Part shown: one piece after another, positions 1 through 7,101 of the stretch | How the letters are laid out: each line of letters starts with the position of its first letter | How positions within the stretch are numbered: position 1 is the first letter of the stretch | From: Candidatus Latescibacterota bacterium | GTDB taxonomy: Bacteria; Latescibacterota; Latescibacteria; Latescibacterales; Latescibacteraceae | Reading direction: 5' to 3' | Length of the DNA stretch: 10,917 nucleotides | Assembly: GCA_018656855.1 (NCBI GenBank) | Contig: JABHYP010000562.1 | Coordinates: forward strand, 1-10,917 | Notes under the pieces: generated by a model | Database searches by the model: none | Told to the model about the DNA's origin: nothing | The model's input: the letters and a program-made list of their open reading frames with translations, nothing else | Translations under genes and position numbers: made by a program

Positions 1-46
1 AAGCTTAATATATCGCTTTATTTATGAAAAGAACCGCCAAGCCATA

Positions 47-892
47 TTATTTTCTGGTTTCTGCAGCTACTACAGTGTTTCGCAGTACACCCACACCTTC
101 CAACTCTATCTCTACAATATCGCCAGGCTTCATTGCCTTAGTGCTTCCGGGAGTACCGGTGAATATGATATCGCCGGGCAATAAGGTTATATACTGGCTT
201 ACATAACTGACAATCGCCTCGATATTGTTAATCAAATCTTTAGTTCGCTCAGATTGCCGAACCTCTCCGTTTAACCGCGTTTGGAGCAAAAGGTCATTAT
301 AGTTTAATCCGGTAACAATCGCAGGCCCAATAGGCCCAAACGTATCTGAAGCTTTGGCTCTAAGCCACTGTAAATCAGCTTGCTGCCATGCCCGATCGCT
401 TACATCATTGCCAGCAGTGATACCAAAAATATAGTTCTTTGCTTCCTCCACAGATACCTTCTGAGCTTTCTTACCAATAACAATCACCAATTCCCCTTCG
501 TAGTGAAGATCTTCAGAGTCTGGAGGAATCACGATATTTTCCTCGTGAGCGATGATAGCAGTCGGTAATTTGGCAAATAAGCCTGGATATTCAGGTAAAG
601 AATAATTGCCTAAATGGCTCCGATAATTCAATCCAACTGCTATAACCTTTGAGGGTTTGCAGGGGGCTAAAAGGCGCACATCGGACAAGCGTACCGTCTT
701 GCCTGTAGTCTTAGGCGATGAAAACAAGTCCCCTTTGAGTTCATTGATAGTTTCGCCTTTCAAAATACCATAAACCTCTCGTCCTTGAAATGAATATCGA
801 ACGTATCTGGTTATGCCGTCTTGAGTTAAGGCAGAGCTTGCTATAAAAATCAAAAAAAGTGCACTCGTTACTATTTTGTGTAGTCTTATCAT
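47..892 (-). CDS. Exported fumarylacetoacetate hydrolase (FAH) family protein
   Basis: FAH-superfamily enzymes hydrolyse, hydrate or decarboxylate 2-oxo/2,4-dioxo acids using a divalent metal. Residues 1-21 form a Sec-type signal (basic start, hydrophobic stretch, SSA before a likely cut at 21/22). Residues 29-60 match the usual short N-terminal FAH domain and the catalytic domain follows. Metal and active-site positions are intact: H130-Y-E132-G-E134, N162-D163 in the GNDVSDR segment, K180 before the TFGPIGP motif, and GDIIFTGTPG at 240-249. At 281 residues the length is normal for the family plus a leader. The start is well supported: AAGGAGG lies 7 nt before the ATG, and no internal Met could begin the domain. 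The gene lies 199 bp downstream of the RidA-like gene on the same strand. The family is certain; the substrate is not. The export signal is unusual, because most relatives are cytoplasmic. Confidence 0.9.
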   Translation of the reverse strand: MIRLHKIVTSALFLIFIASSALTQDGITRYVRYSFQGREVYGILKGETINELKGDLFSSPKTTGKTVRLSDVRLLAPCKPSKVIAVGLNYRSHLGNYSLPEYPGLFAKLPTAIIAHEENIVIPPDSEDLHYEGELVIVIGKKAQKVSVEEAKNYIFGITAGNDVSDRAWQQADLQWLRAKASDTFGPIGPAIVTGLNYNDLLLQTRLNGEVRQSERTKDLINNIEAIVSYVSQYITLLPGDIIFTGTPGSTKAMKPGDIVEIELEGVGVLRNTVVAAETRK

Positions 893-1037
893 CTACATCC
901 TCCTTAGCTGAATGTTGTTTTCATCATATTATTATCTTGTGCTAATGATACAACTAACAGTGTATACAATTTCTTAACTTGTTGCGTGAACGTTTCAAAA
1001 TTGTTATGAAAGGGTACGTTATTATATTGTATGAGCA

Positions 1038-1080
1038 GGCAGGATCAAAGAATACTTTTTCTCTTATTTTGAGACCTGCC
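1038..1080 (-). other. Stem-loop between the RidA-like and FAH genes
   Basis: Read on the minus strand, GGCAGG and CCTGCC form a 6-bp outer stem, with an inner CAAA/TTTG pairing and a long AT-rich loop. It begins 11 nt past the RidA stop codon. No T-run follows, so it is a poor intrinsic terminator. It could be an mRNA-stabilising or processing element within a two-gene transcript. It could also be chance. Confidence 0.3.
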
Positions 1081-1091
1081 ACCAATATTTT

Positions 1092-1682
1092 TTAATCCTT
1101 AACTTCTACAATCATCTCAATTTCAACAGGAATATCTGAATATAGTGAGGTGATACCTATGGCTGCACGAGCATGTTTACCAATTTTTTTGCCGAAAATA
1201 GACTCCAATAAATCTGAGCATCCGTTTATGACTTTTGGTTGGTCAGTAAAAGAAGGATCGCAATTGACCACACCCAGCACTTTCACGATTTTCGTTACTT
1301 TATTTAAATCGCCAATCTCAGCCTTGAGGGAAGACAGTAAATCGATGGCGGTTATACGCGCCGCTTCTCTAGCCTCTTCCAGACCTACATCCCGCCCGAC
1401 TTTTCCTGTCATATAGCCGCTGCCCGGCCTGTATGGCCCATGTCCGGAGAGAAAGACGAGATTTCCAGTGCGTACGGCAGGAATGTAATTAGCTACCGCA
1501 GGAGCCGGAGCATGTAGTTGTATGCCCAAGTCCTTAATTCTCTGCTCAGCATCGACCAAAGAATCCTGACTTTGTGTTGTTTCGTTTGTACAAGTCTTTT
1601 GTTGGCATCCGGGAATAATCAGCAGATATGCAATTACCATCAACTGAATAAGCAGGGATAGCACTTTACTTGATTTTCTCAT
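1092..1682 (-). CDS. RidA/YjgF-family protein with lipoprotein signal
   Basis: RidA-family proteins are small trimeric enzymes that hydrolyse reactive enamine/imine intermediates; related members act as deaminases in aromatic breakdown. Residues 1-25 are a hydrophobic leader ending in I-P-G before C26, which looks like a lipobox, so the product is probably a lipoprotein. The RidA domain spans about 50-196. It shows FLSGHGPY near 77-84, an ITAIDLLSSLK helix near 110-120, and R172 and E187 at the positions of E. coli RidA Arg105 and Glu120. The usual LP after the Arg helix reads LY (180-181). The protein is longer than a free RidA (about 130 residues) because of the leader and a polar Thr/Gln/Ser linker. 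GGGAGAAG precedes the ATG. The FAH gene lies downstream on the same strand. The substrate is unknown. Confidence 0.88.
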   Translation of the reverse strand: MRKSSKVLSLLIQLMVIAYLLIIPGCQQKTCTNETTQSQDSLVDAEQRIKDLGIQLHAPAPAVANYIPAVRTGNLVFLSGHGPYRPGSGYMTGKVGRDVGLEEAREAARITAIDLLSSLKAEIGDLNKVTKIVKVLGVVNCDPSFTDQPKVINGCSDLLESIFGKKIGKHARAAIGITSLYSDIPVEIEMIVEVKD

Positions 1683-1708
1683 TTTCTTCTCCCTTAGTTT
1701 GGGTTAAC

Positions 1709-1714
1709 ATTATA
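1709..1714 (-). promoter_or_regulatory. Candidate -10 box for the RidA-like gene
   Basis: A perfect TATAAT lies on the minus strand, placing a start site near 1702 and leaving a leader of about 20 nt. No convincing -35 box stands 16-18 bp upstream, so this is a partial promoter call in an AT-rich region. Confidence 0.35.
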
Positions 1715-1892
1715 TTTAAGTTTTCAGTTTTACTTCGACTGAACCTTTGAGACTTGCGAGATCGAAAGCTGTTTATCTAAAATTCAGCCTGAAATATATA
1801 TTTTTAATAGAGTGTGGTCAACAACATATCCATGCACATGTTTAAAAAAGTGATGAATAGAAAATTTTGAATCAATATCATTTTTAAAATAC
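1715..1892. other. Intergenic DNA with no recognised gene
   Basis: This is the part of the 388-bp gap between the RidA-like gene and the YIP1-family gene not covered by the promoter and hairpin calls. It is AT-rich. The only open frame of note, minus strand 2052-1804, was rejected. I see no RNA gene or mobile-element end here. Confidence 0.5.
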
Positions 1893-1921
1893 TTGACAAG
1901 TTTTTAGTATCTATTGATATT
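1893..1921 (+). promoter_or_regulatory. Candidate sigma-70 promoter for the YIP1-family gene
   Basis: A perfect TTGACA (1893-1898) is followed after 17 bp by GATATT (1916-1921), a 4/6 match to the -10 consensus. Initiation would fall near 1929 and give a leader of about 140 nt containing two hairpins. The -35 box and spacing are strong and the -10 is moderate. Confidence 0.42.
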
Positions 1922-1956
1922 TTGAATACTGAGCCAGAGAGATATCCCGTTAATCC

Positions 1957-1981
1957 AGAAAAATGCAATGTGTATTTTTCT
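1957..1981 (+). other. Hairpin in the YIP1-gene leader
   Basis: AGAAAAAT and ATTTTTCT pair perfectly over 8 bp around a 9-nt loop. The stem is almost all A-T, so it is weak. It lies between the candidate promoter and the RBS-proximal hairpin. Confidence 0.35.
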
Positions 1982-2036
1982 AACTCATCCCATAAACCTT
2001 TCTCTAACATTAGTGAAGGGGAATAGTGTAAACTTA

Positions 2037-2058
2037 TTTCAGGGCGAGACACCTGAAA
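2037..2058 (+). promoter_or_regulatory. Hairpin abutting the YIP1-gene ribosome binding site
   Basis: TTTCAGG and CCTGAAA form a perfect 7-bp stem with an 8-nt loop, GCGAGACA. The last stem base is directly followed by the Shine-Dalgarno AAGGAG (2059-2064), 6 nt before the ATG at 2071. This arrangement could stack against or occlude the ribosome site, or protect the 5' end of the mRNA. Function is inferred only from position. Confidence 0.4.
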
Positions 2059-2070
2059 AAGGAGATTTGT

Positions 2071-2868
2071 ATGGCTGATGAAACCAAAGAAGAAATGGAT
2101 GGAAATACATACACTGATAATGGAGATTATGATGAAGATGAGCTTATCAAGAGCCCGTTAAAACGTGTGTTTATGGTACTTCTTTCACCACGTTTAGTTT
2201 ATGAGAGCCTTTCTAAAAAAAGCAGTAAGCTTGACTGGATCATTCCAATAACTCTAACTTTACTTTTTGCTCTCATAATAATTAACTCAGGATTTGAATT
2301 TTTAAGAAACGATCAGCATGAGGCCGCGATTAACCGAATTGAGAATAACACCAAACTAACCGAGGAACAGAAGGCTGATGGTATTGAACGAACTGAAAAA
2401 CAGATGGAGAGAATGTCTGGTATTCAGCGCAGTCTGGGGAATATATTTGCAGTGGTAGGAGTATTTGTACATCTGCTGTTTATGGCATTGGTTATGATGG
2501 GTGTTGTAAGCGTTGTCCTTAAAGGAAAACTAACCTTTGATAACGCATTCAAAATAGGCGCCCTTGGCTCAATGACATCAGTAGTTGGTTCAGTGGTAAA
2601 ATTGCCCCTTATGTTTTATCACGAGTCTCTTATGCAGGCGAAAATGTCGTTAGGACTTCTTTTTCCCGAGGGCATGGAGGAAAACTTTATTGTCAAATTA
2701 GTCGATATCGACATATTTATACTGTGGTATGTGATAATTATCAGTATCGGGATGTCCGTTTTTTCTAAAAAATCACTGAGTAAAGCGCTTTTACCCATGG
2801 TTTTATTGTGGTTTGTGTTCCGCGTTGCAATCACATCGATTTCCGGTGTTCTAAGCGGTCTTGGGTGA
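2071..2868 (+). CDS. YIP1-family integral membrane protein
   Basis: This 265-residue inner-membrane protein resembles the bacterial YIP1 family (Yip1 domain), whose biochemical role in bacteria is not established. An acidic soluble N-terminus (1-28, rich in Asp/Glu) leads into the family's typical entry segment, SPLKRVFMVLLSPRLVYESL at 28-47. Hydrophobic helices lie at about 56-75, 122-149, 163-183, 213-232 and 239-258. The stretch 78-118 is strongly charged (Glu/Lys-rich) and probably forms a helical loop between the first two helices. The start is set by AAGGAG 6 nt upstream. The gene has a candidate promoter at 1893-1921 and a hairpin leader, and no same-strand neighbour close by. The family call rests on overall pattern and topology rather than a catalytic motif. 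Confidence 0.75.
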   Translation: MADETKEEMDGNTYTDNGDYDEDELIKSPLKRVFMVLLSPRLVYESLSKKSSKLDWIIPITLTLLFALIIINSGFEFLRNDQHEAAINRIENNTKLTEEQKADGIERTEKQMERMSGIQRSLGNIFAVVGVFVHLLFMALVMMGVVSVVLKGKLTFDNAFKIGALGSMTSVVGSVVKLPLMFYHESLMQAKMSLGLLFPEGMEENFIVKLVDIDIFILWYVIIISIGMSVFSKKSLSKALLPMVLLWFVFRVAITSISGVLSGLG

Positions 2869-3098
2869 TAAAACATAAAAATCCTTTTTCTGTAAATACA
2901 ACAGCTGATCTCTGCCACTGAAATGCCCGAACTGAATATAATTGTACAAAGGAGAATATTTTTTTGTTATATACAGGTCGGAATATATAAGTAAAACGGA
3001 ATTTATCTTTGGTGCAGGAGCATCGGGATGATTAATTCCAGACGGCTAATAATTACACTTTTTTAAAGTAATATCACTGTAGCGCTGAAAAAATTGGG
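2869..3098. other. Gap between the YIP1-family gene and the tRNA unit
   Basis: No gene is supported here. A TATAAT (2937-2942) sits just before an AAAGGAG (2948-2954), but the only frame that could follow is eight codons from a TTG, so I treat this as chance. No clear intrinsic terminator for the YIP1-family gene is visible. Confidence 0.5.
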
Positions 3099-3132
3099 AA
3101 AAAAAGCCGCCTGAAAGGTTTCATAAGCGGCT
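3099..3132 (-). terminator. Intrinsic terminator of tRNA-Gly
   Basis: On the minus strand AGCCGC pairs with GCGGCT. An inner TGAAA/TTTCA stem lies around a CC loop, and a run of seven T follows. It begins 17 nt past the encoded CCA of the tRNA, as expected for a single-tRNA transcription unit. Confidence 0.85.
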
Positions 3133-3149
3133 GGTAATATAGTATATTC

Positions 3150-3224
3150 TGGAGCGGGAGACGGGGATCGAACCCGCGGCATCAAGCTTGGGAAGCTTGC
3201 GTTCCACCTCTGAACTACTCCCGC
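3150..3224 (-). tRNA. tRNA-Gly (anticodon CCC)
   Basis: A complete cloverleaf can be folded. The acceptor is GCGGGAG/CTCCCGC with discriminator T and an encoded CCA. The D stem is GTTC/GAAC, and the anticodon stem CAAGC/GCTTG carries loop TTCCCAA (anticodon at 3190-3192). A 5-nt variable loop follows, and the T arm has loop TTCGATC. The anticodon arm shares its core with the E. coli Gly-CCC tRNA. It decodes GGG. The gene stands alone, with its own promoter and terminator. Confidence 0.96.
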
Positions 3225-3239
3225 TGAAATACTGAAAGT

Positions 3240-3268
3240 AATATATTTATTGTGCTAAGTGCCGTCAA
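3240..3268 (-). promoter_or_regulatory. Sigma-70-type promoter of tRNA-Gly
   Basis: On the minus strand TTGACG (3268-3263) and TATATT (3245-3240) are separated by exactly 17 bp. Initiation would fall near 3232, about 8 nt before the mature tRNA 5' end. This is the best promoter in the window and suggests a conventional sigma-70 consensus in this organism. Confidence 0.8.
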
Positions 3269-3496
3269 GTTTTTTCACTTTGTCATGGTCATAGCTCATT
3301 TCCTCCGGTAGCAGGAATCCATGAATCAAAAAAATGCAGTTTCTGTATGAAATGTCCGGTAAGGCTTTTGTAAATTGTCGAAATTGAATATAAAAGTAAT
3401 GTCCCAGAATTAGACTAATAAATTCAATTGGTAAGAATTATGGCATTCTAAGTTTATGCATTTATTATCTGTAAGAATATGCTGAAAGGTATATCG

Positions 3497-4576
3497 ATGA
3501 CATCTCGAGAAAGAGTATTAACGGCACTGAATCATGAAGAGCCGGACAGGGTTCCGATACAGGTTGATTTTACACCCGAAGCGGCAAGGAAACTTTCCGA
3601 TTATCTCAAACTCGATGATTCCACTGCGGAAGCATACAGCGGGAAAATATCCGAATTGCCGATTGTTATGGGGCACGATCTACTGGTGGCCTGGCATGGA
3701 ATAGCGACAAGCTACTATCTTAACGAGGATATGGAAGAATATGTATGCGAGTGGGGAATTACATGGAGGTGGGTGGAGTTTTCCGGGGGACGCTACACTG
3801 ATATTGTCGGGCGACCACTCAAGGATGAGTCACGCCTGGATTCATACAAATGCCCCGATCCTGCCGAATCCTGGAGGTACGACTCCATTCGGGAGTTGAA
3901 GCGCACTCATGGCGCCACCCATGCTATTATCGGCGGAATGCCCTGCACGCTTTTTGAGGCCGCATGGTACCTGAGGGGATATGACCGTTTCCTTATGGAC
4001 CTTGTGATAAATAAAGATTTTGCACATACACTTCTTGACAAATTGTATGATTTCCAACTGGTTACCGGGACAAAACTGGCCGAAGAAGGCGCTGATATTA
4101 TCTGGATAGGGGATGATTTTGGGACGCAGAATTCTCTTATTGTGTCCCCCGTTTTATGGAGAGAGTTTTTCAAACCGCGCTATGCTAGCCTGATCCAGGC
4201 GTTTAAGAGCATAAAACCGGATGTAAAGATTGCCTATCACAGCGATGGCAACATCGAGGCTCTGCTCCCGGAATATATTGAGATAGGAGTCGACATACAG
4301 AACGCGGTACAGCCTAAATCAATGGATCCAGCTCATTTAAAGAAAAGGTTTGGAAATAACCTCAGCTTCTGGGGCACTCTTGACATTCAGGAAACGCTCC
4401 CGTACGGCACAATTGAGGATGTTGAAAACGAGGTTAAAGAGCGTATTCGGACAGTTGCGCCCGGTGGTGGTTTGATACTGGGACCTTCGCATAATATCCA
4501 GCCGGATGTGCCGCTCGAAAACATCCTTGCCTTTTACCGGGCAGTTAAGAAATATGGGAATTACCCTGTAGTGTGA
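3497..4576 (+). CDS. Uroporphyrinogen decarboxylase-like (methyltransferase-related) protein
   Basis: The protein (359 residues) belongs to the URO-D superfamily of TIM barrels, in the branch related to corrinoid methyltransferases such as MtaA rather than HemE. It opens with the branch's typical TSRERVLTALNHEEPDRVP (2-20) and lacks the HemE N-terminal arginine/histidine signature. Other family segments are GDDFGTQ (205-211), H248-S-D250-G-N, FWGTLDIQETLPYGT (291-305) and GGGLILGPSHNIQPDVP (323-339). The MtaA-type zinc site is H-x-C-G; here the Cys is Asp250. The ATG at 3497 is preferred over an in-frame ATG at 3479: GAAAGGT lies 6 nt before it and the conserved N-terminus begins there. No corrinoid protein or activator is nearby, so substrate and acceptor are unknown. 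This gene looks somewhat richer in G and C than its flanks. Confidence 0.85.
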   Translation: MTSRERVLTALNHEEPDRVPIQVDFTPEAARKLSDYLKLDDSTAEAYSGKISELPIVMGHDLLVAWHGIATSYYLNEDMEEYVCEWGITWRWVEFSGGRYTDIVGRPLKDESRLDSYKCPDPAESWRYDSIRELKRTHGATHAIIGGMPCTLFEAAWYLRGYDRFLMDLVINKDFAHTLLDKLYDFQLVTGTKLAEEGADIIWIGDDFGTQNSLIVSPVLWREFFKPRYASLIQAFKSIKPDVKIAYHSDGNIEALLPEYIEIGVDIQNAVQPKSMDPAHLKKRFGNNLSFWGTLDIQETLPYGTIEDVENEVKERIRTVAPGGGLILGPSHNIQPDVPLENILAFYRAVKKYGNYPVV

Positions 4577-4617
4577 AATGTGAAGTGAATGCTGTTCTAT
4601 TCTTAATAAATACTTGC

Positions 4618-4637
4618 CGCGCATATTGTTAGGCGCG
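4618..4637 (+). other. Weak GC hairpin after the URO-D-like gene
   Basis: CGCGC and GCGCG pair over 5 bp around a 10-nt loop, 41 nt past the stop codon. No T-run follows, so terminator function is doubtful. Confidence 0.25.
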
Positions 4638-4729
4638 TTCGGGCGAAATAAAATAATACGAACCCACATCCACGCTTGCATTTAACCTCATGGCCGTGTC
4701 AGAGCCGCTCGATTGAGGTATTACCGCAA

Positions 4730-4750
4730 ATATTCAATCTCATTGAATAT
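4730..4750. other. Palindromic hairpin between convergent genes
   Basis: ATATTCAA and TTGAATAT form a perfect 8-bp stem around TCTCA. It lies 38 bp beyond the 3' end of the GH3-like gene (4789) and 153 bp beyond the URO-D-like gene. It may protect or end transcripts from either side, but neither flank has a good T-run. On the plus strand it runs into two tandem GAATATG units (4745-4758). Confidence 0.35.
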
Positions 4751-4788
4751 GGAATATGGAATTGTGCGCTTTCAGTATTCTTGAGATA

Positions 4789-6558
4789 CTAATTTGAAAG
4801 CAATCCTTCGGTATAATGTATACCATACCCCAATGGAAACTTCTCCGAAATATTTAGTGGCAGTTTCCCGGGAGCATCGCGTTTTCCGAAAATAACTTCA
4901 ATAGCGGCGTGTATCGAATATTGAGACGGTGAATACGGAATTATATATCCCCGGGCATCGGGGAAATGATTTAACAGGTAAGGATCATAAAATGATGTGA
5001 TAATTATCTGGTCGTTGACATTTTTAATAAGGTTCATGAGGTTTTTAATTTCCCTGGGAAGATCTGAAGTTTTAGTAACATTATCTGGCTTTAAGAAAAA
5101 AGAACAGATGACAACATCGGCCTCGGCCGCACGACGCAGGGCTTCATGCTGAATACGCTGGTCAGGTATTCCAAAAATATTTATTTGTCTTGAATTCTCG
5201 GTTATTTGTGATACTTTATTTTCATAAATTGTGGCATAATGTGGAGAAAACTCATCTAAAAAGGAAATTGTTAACGTATGCGTATTTTGATAATCAACAG
5301 GCATGATATTGTTTTCGTTTTTCAGGATTGTGACACACTGATTTGAAATATCACGTGATGTCTGATGGTATTCAGGCAAGCCGATACCAGCCATAGGACG
5401 AAGGAGTCGAATTTTTTTCATCAAGTGCAGATTCAACTGGTTTTTCATCGAGACAATTTTTTGGGCGGAGACATTAACCGGTTTCATGTCGATATTACCG
5501 GATTGCATCTCATTGAGCAATATATCTAAAAGTGGTATATCGGTACCAAATACTTCAGGTAATATGAACATGTTGTTTCCGATTTTCAATGTTTCAAGAA
5601 GGGTGTTCATTTCTTCGATTACATAATCCGGTTTATTTGAAGTAATGAGTTTGCATACGAAAAGACCATTGAACCCGAGTCTATCTCTCAGCATGTCTGA
5701 TATTAAATGTTCTGAAATCGTTCTTTCATGTAATTTATCATAGTCTGTTAAATCTATGGGGGAGCCCATAATTGATAGAACTCCTGAATCGACACAGGAT
5801 TTAAAAACATCAAGCTGATCCGGGGCAATTTCATCAGGTGATACGGTGAGGAGGGTTTGGGGAGCTTCATTCGGGAAAAATTTCATACAGGCAGCAATGC
5901 CGACCTCCTGGCAACCTTTAATATACCTGGAACCGAGATCTGCACTAAGTACCGGATCATTGCCGAAAGATTGTAATTGAAGCAATGTATTATCAGGATC
6001 GATAGAAATATTTACAGCAGGAGCTGTCAACCAGTTTATTCCCTGGGCTTTTGCTTCGACCGATGTGATTTTCCCCTGACGGTAAGCAAATTCTCTGGAA
6101 AGTGAGGCTCCGAGGGCTAAAGGGAATGGGAAGCGCGTAGCTTTGCTGTCCCAGTACCATGCGCCGCTTTCAAAGTTTGTTGTTATAAATAATGGAATAA
6201 CTGAAAGGTTTTGCATTTTCACAACTTCATCATGCAGTTTGCTGCCGTTAAATTCATTTCTTATTTCGAGTTTTACCGAGTCGAGGTTTGCTTTCAAGAA
6301 AATAGCCCCGGGTTTGTATTTCCCGATGAGAGTATTAATATTTCTTTGATAGGTAGGATATAAAAAATAGCTTATTGGATCAACGCTAAGGCAAAAAAGC
6401 TGGCCGATTTTCTGGTTATCGTCAATAGTAGATAATGTGTCCCCAAGCCAGTTTACTTCAGTGTCGCTGACTTCCTTTTCACATCCTGTAAAAAATATGA
6501 TGCTGAATATAAGTGACAATGATACAGCTGTCGATAAAACTTTATGGGTTGTTTTCAT
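4789..6558 (-). CDS. GH3-type lipoprotein with missing catalytic residues (probable pseudoenzyme)
   Basis: The protein (589 residues) has a lipoprotein signal (F-T-G before C26), a GH3 N-terminal barrel (about 40-375) and a GH3 C-terminal alpha/beta domain (about 400-585). That last domain includes VTILKNENNIMPV (409-421), PYSPSQYS (541-548) and LGYGIHY (576-582). Active GH3 enzymes cleave beta-linked sugars and carry hallmark residues that are altered here. The DxEGG motif reads N128-F-E-S-G; the R of RSFGxDP is Q196; K-H-F-P-G reads K226-F-F-P-N; the NagZ-type D-x-H dyad after it is absent; and the VxD nucleophile reads V301-C-K303. The frame is intact throughout, so this is divergence rather than decay by frameshift. 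A non-catalytic role, such as glycan binding or an envelope scaffold, is inferred. AAAAGGAAA precedes the ATG. Confidence 0.85.
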   Translation of the reverse strand: MKTTHKVLSTAVSLSLIFSIIFFTGCEKEVSDTEVNWLGDTLSTIDDNQKIGQLFCLSVDPISYFLYPTYQRNINTLIGKYKPGAIFLKANLDSVKLEIRNEFNGSKLHDEVVKMQNLSVIPLFITTNFESGAWYWDSKATRFPFPLALGASLSREFAYRQGKITSVEAKAQGINWLTAPAVNISIDPDNTLLQLQSFGNDPVLSADLGSRYIKGCQEVGIAACMKFFPNEAPQTLLTVSPDEIAPDQLDVFKSCVDSGVLSIMGSPIDLTDYDKLHERTISEHLISDMLRDRLGFNGLFVCKLITSNKPDYVIEEMNTLLETLKIGNNMFILPEVFGTDIPLLDILLNEMQSGNIDMKPVNVSAQKIVSMKNQLNLHLMKKIRLLRPMAGIGLPEYHQTSRDISNQCVTILKNENNIMPVDYQNTHTLTISFLDEFSPHYATIYENKVSQITENSRQINIFGIPDQRIQHEALRRAAEADVVICSFFLKPDNVTKTSDLPREIKNLMNLIKNVNDQIIITSFYDPYLLNHFPDARGYIIPYSPSQYSIHAAIEVIFGKRDAPGKLPLNISEKFPLGYGIHYTEGLLSN

Positions 6559-7101
6559 GCTTTTTCCTTTTTATATAATTTTAACCACCAAGATGCATAT
6601 CAAATAAAACAATAAATTTTGTTTATAACAACTACAATTATAAATTAATTGCTTGTTATCTCATGTTTTTCATGAGTAATTCAATTCAGGTTTGTTTTAA
6701 GATAGCATTATTTCTAAGTGGAGAGCTTTAATATTTGCCGGACAACAGTGAAAAAAGACTGTTAATTTATAGTTTTCATTATATTTTGGCCTGGAAATAA
6801 AAGGTCATAATCAAATAGTTTTATAAAAATAAAAATATGTATTTCTAAGAGCTGATATACAGACATGAAATTTGTTCATAATGTATAACAACGACATTTT
6901 TATAAAGAAGTACGAAGTTCGAAAATATTATGTCCTGTGAAATCATAAATCAAATATTATTTGTTTGAAAAAAACATGGAATTAAATCATATTATTTGTT
7001 AATATATACCGTCAAATAGATTATGTCTGATATTGAATAAAACTTTGTGAATATGATTATACGGGCAATTTCTATGTTTTAAATCCGAATGAGTGATAAT
7101 T
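6559..7101. other. AT-rich divergent intergenic region
   Basis: This 543-bp region separates the GH3-like gene (-) from the GT9 gene (+) and should hold both promoters. No coding frame is credible. A plus-strand candidate is TTGAAT (7033-7038), 18 bp, TTATAC (7057-7062), about 40 nt before the GT9 start; it is only moderate. Small hairpins include CTCATG/CATGAG with a T5 loop (6660-6676). A 12-bp direct repeat is listed separately. I recognise no RNA gene or riboswitch. Confidence 0.55.
6954..7000. repeat. Spaced direct repeat ATATTATTTGTT
   Basis: The 12-mer occurs perfectly at 6954-6965 and 6989-7000, start to start 35 bp. Each copy is preceded by AAATC, with two extra bases intervening in the first. 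It lies upstream of the GT9 promoter candidate and could be a paired binding site. The AT-rich surroundings make coincidence plausible. Confidence 0.35.

Noticed and set aside
1071..1083. GAGACCTGCCACC, resembling part of a cobalamin-riboswitch B12 box
   Set aside because: The rest of the riboswitch core is absent and no plus-strand gene follows; the bases are explained by the 1038-1080 inverted repeat.
1804..2052. Minus-strand 82-codon open frame between the RidA-like and YIP1-family genes
   Set aside because: It has no recognisable domain and a low-complexity hydrophobic end. Its start lies in the hairpin next to the YIP1-gene RBS, and it overlaps a plus-strand promoter candidate. I see no Shine-Dalgarno that would support it.
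2914..2920. GCCACTG, another B12-box-like fragment upstream of the URO-D-like gene
   Set aside because: It is only 7 bases, nearly 600 bp from that gene, with the tRNA unit in between and no supporting structure.
2937..2990. TATAAT plus AAAGGAG leading to an eight-codon frame from TTG
   Set aside because: It is too short, has no -35 box, and the signal-like words are common in AT-rich DNA.
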